A DNA stretch of 64,000 nt, taken from assembly GCF_000526795.1 (NCBI RefSeq), contig NZ_JAGT01000001.1:1945001-2009000 (forward strand), in the 5' to 3' direction. The notes beneath the pieces are model-generated. The model ran no database searches and was not told the DNA's origin. It saw nothing but the letters and a program-made list of their open reading frames with translations. Within the stretch, counting starts at the first letter, position 1. Each line of letters starts with the position of its first letter. Source of the stretch: Ruminococcus flavefaciens AE3010. GTDB lineage: Bacteria; Bacillota; Clostridia; Oscillospirales; Ruminococcaceae. Below are positions 51,153-60,846 of the stretch, piece by piece. Both the position numbers and the translations under genes were made by a program.

Positions 51153-52466
51153 ATGTATAAAATAAATTTTATAACGTTTGGCTGTAAAGTCAACCACTAT
51201 GAGACCGAGTGCATGAAGTCCCTTTTCCGTGAGGCAGGCTATGAAATAACCGAAGAATTATCGGAAGCTGACGCTGTGGTCATCAATTCCTGCACCGTGA
51301 CTTCCTCGGGAGACAGCCGTGCACTGACGGCTCTGAGAAAATCAAGGGCGGCTCTGCCCGATGCCGTCATAGCGCTGACAGGCTGCTATCCGCAGGCTAA
51401 CCGCGATGAAGCGGCTAAGCTCCCCGAAGCGGATATAATCGCAGGCACAAAGTCACGTGCACGCATTGTTGAGCTTGTGGGGAACTGCCTTGAGAATCGC
51501 TCCCGTGTGGTGGAGCTGTCGGACTACAGCTCCGAGGACAAGTTTGAGCCCCTGCAGTGCACCCGTTTTGACAGCAACACTCGTGCTTTCGTGAAGATAC
51601 AGGACGGCTGTGACCAGTTCTGTTCATACTGTATGATACCATTTGCGAGAGGACGCTGCCGTTCCAAGCCTATGGACGTGCTTCGTGAGGAGATAAGAGC
51701 TATCGCCGAAAACGGCGTCAAGGAGATAGTTCTGTCAGGCATAAACCTTGCATTCTACGGCAGAGAGTGGGGGCTTGACCTTGCTGACGCCGCCGAGATA
51801 TGCGCGGAGACCACAGGCATAGAGCGCATAAGGCTTGGCTCCTTAGAGCCCGAGATGATGTCGGCGGAGCTGCTGCAAAGGCTGAAAGCCCTGCCCCAGT
51901 TTTGTCCACAGTTCCATTTGTCACTGCAAAGCGGCTGCGAGGGGACGCTGAGAGCCATGAACCGCAAGTACACCGCCGCGGAGTACCTTGCTCTGACGGA
52001 GCGTATACGCGGGATATTCCCCGACTGCTCCTTTACTACGGACGTAATGGTGGGATTCCCACAGGAGACCGACGCAGACCACGCCGAGTCAGTTAAGTTC
52101 ATACGCAAAATAGGCTTTGCAAAGGTGCATGTGTTCCGCTATTCGCTGAGAAAGGGCACAAGGGCGGACAAAATGACGGGACAGGTGCCCGAGAGCGTCA
52201 AGACACAGCGCTGGAACGAAATGACCGCGGCAGCTGACGAGACAAGGGAAAAGTACCTGCGGTCACAGGTGGGAAAGACAGTGCCAGTGCTGTTTGAACG
52301 TGAAAATTCTACAGAATTTCACCGCGGATACGCACCTGACTATACATTAATAAAAATTTCTCGAAAAAATCCAGAAAAAAGTTTGCGTAATCGGATAATT
52401 AGTGTTATAATAGAAGAGTATGGTCACGACTTCTGTTTAGGCAGACCTGTCGGGGACGTTTATTAA
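51153..52466 (+). CDS. mtaB: tRNA t6A37 methylthiotransferase
   Basis: A 437-residue radical SAM enzyme that adds a methylthio group to N6-threonylcarbamoyl-A37 of tRNA. The N-terminal UPF0004 domain has Cys11 (FGCKVN), Cys47 and Cys79 for one Fe-S cluster; the radical SAM CxxxCxxC is in GCDQFCSYC near 150-158. LSGINLAFYG is the family block, and the C-terminal part is a shortened TRAM region. The ATG at 51153 follows GAGGAC. The gene is divergent from the HPr-like gene and alone. Confidence 0.93.
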   Translation: MYKINFITFGCKVNHYETECMKSLFREAGYEITEELSEADAVVINSCTVTSSGDSRALTALRKSRAALPDAVIALTGCYPQANRDEAAKLPEADIIAGTKSRARIVELVGNCLENRSRVVELSDYSSEDKFEPLQCTRFDSNTRAFVKIQDGCDQFCSYCMIPFARGRCRSKPMDVLREEIRAIAENGVKEIVLSGINLAFYGREWGLDLADAAEICAETTGIERIRLGSLEPEMMSAELLQRLKALPQFCPQFHLSLQSGCEGTLRAMNRKYTAAEYLALTERIRGIFPDCSFTTDVMVGFPQETDADHAESVKFIRKIGFAKVHVFRYSLRKGTRADKMTGQVPESVKTQRWNEMTAAADETREKYLRSQVGKTVPVLFERENSTEFHRGYAPDYTLIKISRKNPEKSLRNRIISVIIEEYGHDFCLGRPVGDVY

Positions 52467-52669
52467 TGCGTAATTATTTTAACGGCTTGGTGGTTCGCTG
52501 AATGGAGAATTGAAAATGGAGAATGTAGAATTATGGTATCGCTTACGCGATATTATTTAAATCAGTCCGCATAGCGGACACATTCATTCTCAATTCTAAA
52601 TTCTCAATTCTCAATTACTATGATGAATTATCAATGCGCACTATGAATTATTTGAAGGGAGACTGAATT
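52467..52669. repeat. Word-repeat inverted element (GAATT arms)
   Basis: From about 52497: left arm of GGAGAATTGAAAATGGAGAA words, core ATTATTTAAATCAGTCCGC-ATA-GCGGACACATT, right arm ATTCTCAATTCTAAATTC. It is the GAATT-armed relative of 7247-7352. It lies directly upstream of purL; the gap is otherwise empty. Confidence 0.7.
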
Positions 52670-55600
52670 ATGTCCGTATTCAGAATTTACGTTGAAAAAA
52701 AGCCTGAATTTGCAGTAGAAGCTCAGTCTGTGCTCAGCGATATAAAAACTGCACTCAGACTTAACATTTCGGGTGTCCGTATCCTCAACAGATACGACGC
52801 AGATAAGCTCAGCGAGGAGGATTTCAAGGCTGCTGTAAGCACCGTTTTCTCAGAGCCTGCCGTTGACGTGGTATACGACGACCTTCCCCGGGTAAGCGAT
52901 ACAGACCGCGTTTTCGCTGTTGAGTACCTCCCCGGACAGTTCGACCAGAGAGCCGACAGCTGTGAGCAGTGTATCCAGATACTCCGTCAGGGAGAGCGCT
53001 GCCGCGTGAGAAACGCAAGAGTTTACATAATCTCGGGTATCATCAGTGATGAGGACTTCGCTAAGCTGAAATCCTATATCATCAACCCTGTTGAGAGCCG
53101 CGAGGCTTCACTGGAGACTGTAAAGACTCTCGATACAAATTACGATATCCCAACTACTGTTGAGGAGCTTGAGGGCTTCATCAACCTCAATGCATTCGGA
53201 CTTCACGCATTTGTGGACAAGTTCGGTCTTGCCATGGACTACGATGATATCAAGTTCTGTCAGGACTATTTCCGCAACGAGGAAAAGCGCAACCCCACTA
53301 TCACCGAGATCCGCATGATAGATACCTACTGGTCTGACCACTGCCGTCATACCACATTCCTCACAAATATAGAAAACGTAAAGATAAATACTCCTTATAT
53401 AAAAGATACATACGATATGTATGTTAATGTACGCAAGGAGCTGGGCAGAACGGACAAGCCCATGACCCTTATGGATCTTGCTACCCTTGCAGCAAAGAAG
53501 CTGAAAGCAGACGGAAAGCTCCCCGACCTTGACGAGAGCGAGGAGATAAATGCTTGTTCCGTAAAGATAAAGGTGGACATCGACGGTGAGCTCGAGGACT
53601 GGATTCTCATGTTCAAGAATGAGACCCACAACCACCCAACAGAGATAGAGCCTTTCGGCGGTGCGGCTACCTGCCTCGGCGGCGCTATCAGAGACCCCCT
53701 TTCTGGACGTTCATATGTATATCAGGCTATGCGTGTAACAGGTGCGGCTAATCCTCTCGTACCAGTTGAGGACACTATCGCAGGCAAGCTCCCACAGAGA
53801 AAGATAACTCTCGGTGCTGCCAACGGCTACAGCTCATACGGCAACCAGATAGGTCTTGCTACAGGTCATGTTGCTGAGGTATACCACCCGGGCTACGTTG
53901 CAAAGCGTATGGAGATAGGCGCAGTTCTGGGCGCTGCTCCTGCTGAGAATATCCGCAGAGAGAGACCTGTTCCCGGAGATATCGTTATTCTTCTGGGCGG
54001 CAAGACAGGACGCGACGGCTGCGGCGGTGCTACTGGCTCGTCAAAGTCACACACACTTGAATCTCTCGAACACTGCGGTGCAGAGGTACAGAAGGGTAAT
54101 CCTCCCGAGGAGAGAAAGCTCCAGAGACTCTTCCGCAATCCCGAGGTAACAAAGATGATAAAGCGCTGCAACGACTTCGGTGCAGGCGGCGTTTCAGTTG
54201 CTATCGGTGAGCTTACTGACGGTCTCGTTATCAACCTCAATGCAGTACCCAAGAAGTACGACGGACTTGACGGTACCGAGATAGCTATTTCCGAGTCTCA
54301 GGAGAGAATGGCAGTTGTCATTGCGCCCGAAGACCTTGACAAATTCATGGAGGAGGCTTCCAAGGAGAACCTTGAAGCTACCCTCGTTGCTGATGTTGTT
54401 GAAGAACCCCGCCTAAAAATGGTATGGAACGGCAACACTATCGTTGACCTGTCCCGTGAGTTCCTCAACTCCAACGGTGCTCCAAAGTATACAGACATCG
54501 AGGTAGAAGCTCCTGTGCTTCTTGAAGACGAGAACGTAACAGACAGCGCAGAGTCATGGACTCAGCTCATGTCAAACCTCAATGTATGCTCACAGAAGGG
54601 ACTTATCGAGAAGTTCGACTCCACGATCGGCGCAGGCACAGTACTTATGCCATTCGGCGGAGTATACCAGATGACTCCCTCACAGGCTATGGCTGCCAAG
54701 ATACCTGTACTCACAGGCGAGACCAACACCTGCTCGCTCATGGGCTGGGGCTATAACCCCGATATTTCCGAGAAGTCGCCTTACCACGGCTCAATGCTTG
54801 CTGTTATCGAGTCTATCGCTAAGGTAGTCGCAGCAGGCGGCTCATATAAGAAGTGCTGGCTCACATTCCAGGAGTACTTTGAGAGAACTCAGAACGACCC
54901 TGCACGCTGGGGCAAGCCTATGGCAGCTCTTCTCGGCGCATTCAAGGCTCAGCTGGAGCTTGCCTGCGGTTCTATCGGCGGTAAGGACTCCATGTCGGGT
55001 ACATTTGAGAATATCGACGTACCGCCTACACTTGTTTCCTTTGCGGTATCAACTGCTATGGCTGACAAGATAGTATCTACAGAGTTCAAGGGCTCAGGAA
55101 ACACTGTTATCTCCATAGTTCCCGAGTACGACGCAAACGGACTTCCCAAGTTCGACAGCATAAAGGCTTGCTTCGACAAGGTTGAGCAGATAATCAAGGA
55201 CGACCGCGCAAATGCTATATGGACAAACGGCTACGGCGGATTTGCCGAGGGTATCGCAAAGATGTGCTTCGGTAACAAGCTGGGCTTCGAGTTCACAACA
55301 AGACTCAGCGGCAAGGAGCTGTTCAAGCCCTGCTACGGCGCATTCATCATTGAGCTCAAGGGCGACGCCAAGGACGATGAGAACATCATCGGTAAGACTA
55401 TCTCCGATTACAAGATACTCTGCCTTGACTATACTATCAGCCTTGACAACCTCCAGAGGATATGGGAGGGCAAGCTGGAGCCTGTATTCCCCTGCCGCAT
55501 AAAGACAACGGATACAACTCCCCAGACCTATTCTTCACCAAACCGCATACAGCTTTCAGCTTCTACCAAGATAGCTAAGCCGAGAGTTCTTATCCCCGTA

Positions 55601-56374
55601 TTCCCCGGAACTAACTGCGAGTATGATACAGCAAGAGCCTTCGAGAAGGCAGGCGCTAAGGCTGAGGTAGTAGTTATCCGCAACCTGTCCGCAGGTGATA
55701 TCGAGGAGAGCGTAAGATACTTTGAGAGCGCAGTAAGACGCTCCGAGATAATCATGATACCGGGCGGCTTCAGCGGCGGTGACGAGCCCGAGGGAAGCGG
55801 TAAGTTCATCACAGCATTCTTCCGCAACCCCAAGATAAAGGACGCAGTTCACGACCTTTTAAAGAACCGCGACGGACTTATGCTTGGTATATGCAACGGC
55901 TTCCAGGCACTTATCAAGCTGGGACTTGTTCCATACGGCGAGATAATCGACATGGCTGATGACGCTCCTACACTTACATTCAATACTATCAACCGCCACC
56001 AGTCCATGATGGTAAATACACGAATCGCTTCCAACAAGAGCCCATGGCTCTATGGCTGCGAGGTTGGCGATATCCATACAGTTCCTATCTCACACGGCGA
56101 GGGACGCTTCGTAGCTCCCGCAAGTCTCATTCAGCAGCTTGCAAACAACGGTCAGATAGCAACTCAGTACGTTGACCTTGACGGCAATCCCACAATGGAT
56201 ATCCGCTACAATCCCAATACCTCTATCGAGGCTATCGAGGGAATCACATCTCCCGACGGACGAGTATTCGGTAAAATGGGACACTCCGAGCGTAAGGGCA
56301 GCTATATCTGCAAGAACGTTCAGGGTGAAAAAGACCAGAAGATCTTCGAAAGCGGCGTTAAATACTTCACATGA
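52670..56374 (+). CDS. purL: Phosphoribosylformylglycinamidine synthase, single chain
   Basis: A 1234-residue FGAM synthase (fourth step of purine synthesis) that fuses the PurS-like, PurL and PurQ parts. The N-terminal about 150 residues are PurS-like, then the linker and two AIRS-like halves (THNHPTEIEPFGGAATC near 325; KDSMSG near 765), and a class I glutamine amidotransferase from about 965 with PGGFSGGDE and the nucleophile Cys in LGICNGFQA. ATG after GGGAGAC. The gene stands alone with a UUCG-capped terminator; other pur genes are not in the window. Confidence 0.97.
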   Translation: MSVFRIYVEKKPEFAVEAQSVLSDIKTALRLNISGVRILNRYDADKLSEEDFKAAVSTVFSEPAVDVVYDDLPRVSDTDRVFAVEYLPGQFDQRADSCEQCIQILRQGERCRVRNARVYIISGIISDEDFAKLKSYIINPVESREASLETVKTLDTNYDIPTTVEELEGFINLNAFGLHAFVDKFGLAMDYDDIKFCQDYFRNEEKRNPTITEIRMIDTYWSDHCRHTTFLTNIENVKINTPYIKDTYDMYVNVRKELGRTDKPMTLMDLATLAAKKLKADGKLPDLDESEEINACSVKIKVDIDGELEDWILMFKNETHNHPTEIEPFGGAATCLGGAIRDPLSGRSYVYQAMRVTGAANPLVPVEDTIAGKLPQRKITLGAANGYSSYGNQIGLATGHVAEVYHPGYVAKRMEIGAVLGAAPAENIRRERPVPGDIVILLGGKTGRDGCGGATGSSKSHTLESLEHCGAEVQKGNPPEERKLQRLFRNPEVTKMIKRCNDFGAGGVSVAIGELTDGLVINLNAVPKKYDGLDGTEIAISESQERMAVVIAPEDLDKFMEEASKENLEATLVADVVEEPRLKMVWNGNTIVDLSREFLNSNGAPKYTDIEVEAPVLLEDENVTDSAESWTQLMSNLNVCSQKGLIEKFDSTIGAGTVLMPFGGVYQMTPSQAMAAKIPVLTGETNTCSLMGWGYNPDISEKSPYHGSMLAVIESIAKVVAAGGSYKKCWLTFQEYFERTQNDPARWGKPMAALLGAFKAQLELACGSIGGKDSMSGTFENIDVPPTLVSFAVSTAMADKIVSTEFKGSGNTVISIVPEYDANGLPKFDSIKACFDKVEQIIKDDRANAIWTNGYGGFAEGIAKMCFGNKLGFEFTTRLSGKELFKPCYGAFIIELKGDAKDDENIIGKTISDYKILCLDYTISLDNLQRIWEGKLEPVFPCRIKTTDTTPQTYSSPNRIQLSASTKIAKPRVLIPVFPGTNCEYDTARAFEKAGAKAEVVVIRNLSAGDIEESVRYFESAVRRSEIIMIPGGFSGGDEPEGSGKFITAFFRNPKIKDAVHDLLKNRDGLMLGICNGFQALIKLGLVPYGEIIDMADDAPTLTFNTINRHQSMMVNTRIASNKSPWLYGCEVGDIHTVPISHGEGRFVAPASLIQQLANNGQIATQYVDLDGNPTMDIRYNPNTSIEAIEGITSPDGRVFGKMGHSERKGSYICKNVQGEKDQKIFESGVKYFT

Positions 56375-56382
56375 TGAAAAAG

Positions 56383-56405
56383 GGACAGCTTCGGCTGTCC
56401 TTTTT
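56383..56405 (+). terminator. purL terminator
   Basis: GGACAGC-TTCG-GCTGTCC followed by T5. Confidence 0.9.
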
Positions 56406-56419
56406 CAGTTGAGAGTTTA

Positions 56420-56515
56420 GAGCGTAGGGGACGGCGTCCTCGACGTCCCGTGTATGCCTGACAACGCAAATAACATGAACCCACTGTAGGGACGAACAGT
56501 GTTCGCCCGCAGAAC
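56420..56515. repeat. Hairpin-cassette repeats
   Basis: GTAGGGGACGGCGTCCTCGA and TGTAGGGACGAACAGTGTTC-GCCC modules between purL and the GT-C-like gene. Confidence 0.75.
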
Positions 56516-56517
56516 GC

Positions 56518-56548
56518 AAAAAAGGCTGCACAGAATATCTGTGCAGCC
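56518..56548 (-). terminator. Terminator of the LCP-TatD-PP2C-GT operon
   Basis: Reverse strand GGCTGCACAG-ATATT-CTGTGCAGCC, then T6. Confidence 0.9.
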
Positions 56549-56563
56549 TTTTATTATCAGCCG

Positions 56564-58342
56564 TTATTCCGCTTTCTGCGGCTTTCTCTCAAAAACATTG
56601 CCTGTCTGATCGTTTATCCATTCAAACTGAGGATATTCATCAAAAAGGTCATCACGCATATAAAAATAAATACAGCTATGATTTACACATACCTTACCGA
56701 CCGTGCAGTAGTCTATCATCTTGACAGGCAGATACCTTACGCCCTCAAGTGTTTTTTCATCATATACATCGTCTATGGGACAGTAGCCGACTATAAAATC
56801 CGGAAGTCCCTTTTCGCGCCAGAGACTGTATATCTTCTCGGAATCTTCCTTATACTGATAGTGCATATACATATCCTCGGGACAGTCCGCATTAAAATTC
56901 ATAATGATATTTTTATCAAAATAAGGCTGTATCATAGCAGATGCACCTGAAAGATAGGTCCTGCTTTCTTTTATTGGACGATGAGCCGACGGTATCTCAA
57001 GAGTCGCAAACAGATACCTGTCAATTTTCTCATCATCATCGTCGTCATCATCATCGCCCTCATACTTAACGTCCCACATTGCCATTATATTGGTATCCTC
57101 AAGGTGATTCTCCTTGATAATATCGGCAACACAGGTCAGCCCGACCTCATGGGTCATGTCAAGTACTGATGCAATAACGCTGTATGCTACGGGAGCAAGA
57201 CAAATGAGAGAACCTGCAACGATAACAAATTTTCTGATAGACGGCGATGTCACCTTTGAATTCAGCTTCTTCATAAATTCGGGAACAGCTATGCCCCCCT
57301 CCTGTTCAGCCATTATCCAGAACAAGAATATGTGCAGAAGAGCTCCAAGTCCAAGATGATGGATGGAAACATACTTAAATGCCCAGACAACTGTAACTAT
57401 AAGATATGGAAGAAAAAATGTGAAGAACTTCTTATTCTTTACAGCAAAGGCAGACAGTCCCACCCACATGGCAAGTCCGCATATTATTTCCACGATACCA
57501 ATGGCAGGAATGGAATTGATATCATAATTTCCCAATAATATGCCGCTCCAGCTCTCAAAGGGCATTGCAGCAAGGTATTCATAGAAGGGCAGGAATATCA
57601 CTCTGTCGAAAACTGATAAGCCGTCATCTGCACCGATATAATAGCAATTATCCGCAGGTATTATCATCAGCATGACCGCAACTGCTATGACCAGTATAAA
57701 GCACAGCGACCAGAACCGCATATCCTTCCAGAAGAACTTCAGCTTCTTGTTACGGATAAGCTCAGCGATTATCTCAAATGTCCATACTATGCAAAGTCCT
57801 CCTGCTATCATCAATCCAAAGGCTGTTGAAAGAGAAAGCAGCGTCATAGCAAGAATATACCGCCATGGGTGAGCATTTCTATCCTTGTAGGCAATAGCCA
57901 TAAGGAAGAAAGCTATCATTGATATGGAATAGGGACGGCTCAGCACTCCGTACTGATAAAAGAAATAGAACGTGAACGGAAGCAGATACCGTACTATCTT
58001 AGGGAACGGTGAACGGAATATCAGCAGCGCCATAGCTATGACGCAAAAAACAGTATTTATGGCTTTCAGCGTGAAGTCAACGGGAGCGCCGTTTTTGGCA
58101 AATATGGAAAGAAAAAGATGCCACATGGGCGGATGTCCCTCATAATGGGGGATATATGTGAAGAGCTCCTTGAACGAAGCACATTTTGCTATCTGCCACG
58201 CCTGAGTCTCGTCGAACCACAGCTCATGAAAACAGGTCACAAATATTATTCCTGCCGTATAGATCAGCAAGACCAGCAGATCGGATTTAAAGCTGTTTTT
58301 CTCATCTGCTCTTCTGATAAATAAGCTTTTTAGTTTGCTCAC
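56564..58342 (-). CDS. GT-C-like glycosyltransferase membrane protein
   Basis: A 592-residue protein with about ten membrane segments. The GTG at 58342 (MSKLKSLFIRRADEK) lies seven bases after AAAAGGGG; an ATG at 58360 adds six residues but has no ribosome site. After the first segment, HELWFDETQAW carries the acidic motif typical of the first external loop of GT-C enzymes (ArnT/PMT type), and HYEGHPPMWHLFL follows. A C-terminal soluble domain contains a run of eight Asp (about 430-440). It would transfer a sugar from a lipid carrier to a target outside the membrane; the target is unknown. Last gene of a four-gene leftward operon, 35 bp after PP2C. Confidence 0.78.
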   Translation of the reverse strand: MSKLKSLFIRRADEKNSFKSDLLVLLIYTAGIIFVTCFHELWFDETQAWQIAKCASFKELFTYIPHYEGHPPMWHLFLSIFAKNGAPVDFTLKAINTVFCVIAMALLIFRSPFPKIVRYLLPFTFYFFYQYGVLSRPYSISMIAFFLMAIAYKDRNAHPWRYILAMTLLSLSTAFGLMIAGGLCIVWTFEIIAELIRNKKLKFFWKDMRFWSLCFILVIAVAVMLMIIPADNCYYIGADDGLSVFDRVIFLPFYEYLAAMPFESWSGILLGNYDINSIPAIGIVEIICGLAMWVGLSAFAVKNKKFFTFFLPYLIVTVVWAFKYVSIHHLGLGALLHIFLFWIMAEQEGGIAVPEFMKKLNSKVTSPSIRKFVIVAGSLICLAPVAYSVIASVLDMTHEVGLTCVADIIKENHLEDTNIMAMWDVKYEGDDDDDDDDEKIDRYLFATLEIPSAHRPIKESRTYLSGASAMIQPYFDKNIIMNFNADCPEDMYMHYQYKEDSEKIYSLWREKGLPDFIVGYCPIDDVYDEKTLEGVRYLPVKMIDYCTVGKVCVNHSCIYFYMRDDLFDEYPQFEWINDQTGNVFERKPQKAE

Positions 58343-58377
58343 GTACATTCCCCTTTTCATTTATGTAACAGCTGTCA

Positions 58378-59127
58378 TCACTCATAATAGACTGCCGCGA
58401 TCACTGTTATATTATCCTTGCTGCCGTTATCAAGAGCCTTTTTCACCAGAAGCTCCAGCCTTGCTTTCAGAGGCTTGGGCATTTCCAGAACCTCTTCAAT
58501 ATCCAGCACCGACACATAATCCGAAAGTCCGTCGGTGCAGAGCAGCAGCAGGTCGCCGTACTCCATTCCGCCCTCAAGCTTTACCGTATCTATCTGAGGT
58601 TCGGATTTGACGTTGCCCAGTACGGGGAAGATTATATTCCTGTGAACATGAGTGCTTCTCTCCTCGCTGGTTATAGCTCCCTCGTCGATGAGGAGCTGTA
58701 CCAGTGACTGGTCGCGGGATATCTGCCTGATACGTCCGCCGCGGTAACGGTACAGACGGGAATCTCCCACATTGAATGTAAGTATATTATTCGCCTCGTC
58801 CACAGCAATGCCGCAGATAGTAGCCTGCATATTGTGCATTTCAGGATCGGACTCGCTGTATTCCGCAAGCTTTTTATGTATGGCAAGGAGCTCCTCGTCA
58901 AGCTTCATATCACCGCTGTAGCCCATATCGCGGATATACTCAAGGCACATCTTTGAAGCAAGCTCACCTGAGCGCTCCCCCGAAACTCCGTCGGATACCG
59001 CCGCTATGAACGGCACCTCAAGCTCATGCTCGGAAGAACCCGAATCTATTACGCTGTCCTTAATGAGCAGGGCGTCCTCGTTATGGGGCATAACGCCCTT
59101 TTCTGTTACTCCGCAGCAGTAATACAC
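58378..59127 (-). CDS. PP2C-family Ser/Thr phosphatase
   Basis: A 249-residue metal-dependent phosphatase with a GTG start eight bases after AAAGGAGG. Metal ligands are in NEDALLI, AVSDGVSGERSGELAS, and DGLSDYV near 198. In Firmicutes the partner of PrkC (PrpC) is this family; here no intact kinase lies next to it, and the kinase-fold protein at 14437 is predicted inactive, so its substrate is open. It lies 46 bp after tatD. Confidence 0.93.
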   Translation of the reverse strand: MYYCCGVTEKGVMPHNEDALLIKDSVIDSGSSEHELEVPFIAAVSDGVSGERSGELASKMCLEYIRDMGYSGDMKLDEELLAIHKKLAEYSESDPEMHNMQATICGIAVDEANNILTFNVGDSRLYRYRGGRIRQISRDQSLVQLLIDEGAITSEERSTHVHRNIIFPVLGNVKSEPQIDTVKLEGGMEYGDLLLLCTDGLSDYVSVLDIEEVLEMPKPLKARLELLVKKALDNGSKDNITVIAAVYYE

Positions 59128-59173
59128 TCGTTTTCCTCCTTTCGCTTTTATTAATTCAAAAACAGCTTCACTG

Positions 59174-59941
59174 TCAGTTTATACCGTACATGGTCATACC
59201 GTTTTTGCAGGTGATATCAATGAGCTCCTGCACCGAAACGCCTTTTATCTCGGCTGCCTTGGCTGCTGTATAGGCTATCATTGAGCTGTCGCAGCGCCGA
59301 CCTCTGAAGGGCTCGGGAGCCATATAGGGACAGTCTGTCTCCATGAGAAGCTTGTCCATAGGCACCTCTGCCAGAGCTTTCAGCGCCTTTTTGGCATTTT
59401 TGAAGGTAAGCACTCCCGTAAAGCCGATATACATTCCCAGCTTCAGTATCTCCTTTGCAGTCTCCGCAGAGCCGCTGAAGCAGTGAACTACGCCCTTGGG
59501 ACGGTATTCACTGAGTATATCCACGGTGTCCTCAACGGCGTCCCTGCTGTGAACAATAACGGGCATATCCAGTTCATTGGCAAATGCCAGCTGCTCGCGG
59601 AAAAAGCGTATCTGCAGGTCACGGTCATAGCCGTCGTAGTGATAGTCGAGACCTATCTCACCTACCGCCTTTATCTTATTATTGGCTGCTATCATCTCGC
59701 GCAGGCTGTCAAGATAACCGTCGGTAGTCTCGTCCACGGATTCGGGGTGGACTCCTGCGGCTGCGTATACATAGCCGTATTTCTGAGAAAGCAGGGAATT
59801 CTCGGCAGAATCATCAAGTCCCGACGCTGCCAGCATCACCAGCTTTACGCCTTTTTCGGGAAGCTCCGCAAGCACCTGCTCCCTGTCCTCATCAAAGGCA
59901 CTGTCCGCATAATGAGCGTGTGTATCAAATATTCCCGTCAT
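59174..59941 (-). CDS. tatD: TatD-family metal-dependent hydrolase
   Basis: A 255-residue TIM-barrel hydrolase. DTHAH (6-10), GEIGLDYH, VIVHSRD and METDCPYMAPEP supply the metal ligands. The family includes 3'-5' DNA exonuclease and D-aminoacyl-tRNA deacylase activities. It overlaps the LCP gene by 4 bp. A radical SAM gene of the type associated with TatD (TIGR04038-like) begins 4 kb downstream at 63812. Confidence 0.92.
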   Translation of the reverse strand: MTGIFDTHAHYADSAFDEDREQVLAELPEKGVKLVMLAASGLDDSAENSLLSQKYGYVYAAAGVHPESVDETTDGYLDSLREMIAANNKIKAVGEIGLDYHYDGYDRDLQIRFFREQLAFANELDMPVIVHSRDAVEDTVDILSEYRPKGVVHCFSGSAETAKEILKLGMYIGFTGVLTFKNAKKALKALAEVPMDKLLMETDCPYMAPEPFRGRRCDSSMIAYTAAKAAEIKGVSVQELIDITCKNGMTMYGIN

Positions 59942-60846
59942 TTCTCTTCCTTATTTCCCTTTTTGGACTTGCTGTCCTTTGAGTCCTTGAAATAGTTTTC
60001 CTTGACATTCTCGATAAAGGAGCTGCTTGGGATAAAGTCCTCACCTGCGGCTGTACCGTCAAGTGAAAGGGGCACTGCAATAGCTGCTCCGTACTCGAAC
60101 ATGTTCTTGATGCCGTTCTTGCGCTCCTTATAATCGGCAGCAGTAACGTCGGACTCTACCATATTTATGACGATACTGAAATTGTTGTCGAAGCTGTCAG
60201 CGATACGCTTTCCGTCAGCCTGATTCACCATAGCCGAAAGTACAGCAGAAGCGGTAACTGCACGCTCGGACTCTCCGCCCTTGAACATAAGGTAGTTTAC
60301 GAAAGTCTCGATCTGGTCGCTGTTAAGGTATTGCTGGCTGCCGTCATTCTTGAAGCCTGCTATGTCAGCGTTAACGGAATACGTAACGCCGCCGAAGATA
60401 TCACAGACCTTCTGGAATGCAGCGGAATCGAACTTCATGTACTTGTCAACTTCAATGTCGAACACCTTTTCAACGAATTCCTCAGCAGAAGCAGGTCCGC
60501 CGTTTCTGTAGTTGTCCAGTATGCTCAGCTGCTGTCCGTCAACGAGAGCGATGGAGTTTGAGGGGATACCCACGAATATCAGGCGCTTTTTCAGCGGGAG
60601 AGAACGCATGAGCATAAATGTGGGAGGACTGTGCTTCTCGGGTACGTCCAGTATCAGAAGCATGGTATGATTGTCCTCGGCAGTTATCTGACCGCTGGTG
60701 CGCGGTACCGGCTCGGGTGGCTGCTCCACCTTGCCGAAGCCGAAATATCTGTAAATACCATAGGCGATACCGCCGACGACGATAAGTCCGATGAATATTG
60801 TCGCAAGAAACGGTAATGCAACATGTCCTGTTTTTTTATTAGCCAT
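59938..60846 (-). CDS. LytR-CpsA-Psr (LCP)-like protein
   Basis: A 302-residue single-pass membrane protein. N-terminal membrane helix (about 10-31), then a divergent LCP domain: TMLLILDVPEKHSPPTFMLM and RLIFVGIPSNSIALVDG align with the tDtIml / iPRDt pattern, though the canonical Arg-Asp is replaced by Ser-Asn. LCP enzymes attach wall polymers to peptidoglycan; loss of RD makes activity doubtful, and other functions are possible. Ends in a Lys/Ser-rich tail. First gene of the operon; no good promoter was found upstream. Confidence 0.68.
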   Translation of the reverse strand: MANKKTGHVALPFLATIFIGLIVVGGIAYGIYRYFGFGKVEQPPEPVPRTSGQITAEDNHTMLLILDVPEKHSPPTFMLMRSLPLKKRLIFVGIPSNSIALVDGQQLSILDNYRNGGPASAEEFVEKVFDIEVDKYMKFDSAAFQKVCDIFGGVTYSVNADIAGFKNDGSQQYLNSDQIETFVNYLMFKGGESERAVTASAVLSAMVNQADGKRIADSFDNNFSIVINMVESDVTAADYKERKNGIKNMFEYGAAIAVPLSLDGTAAGEDFIPSSSFIENVKENYFKDSKDSKSKKGNKEEK

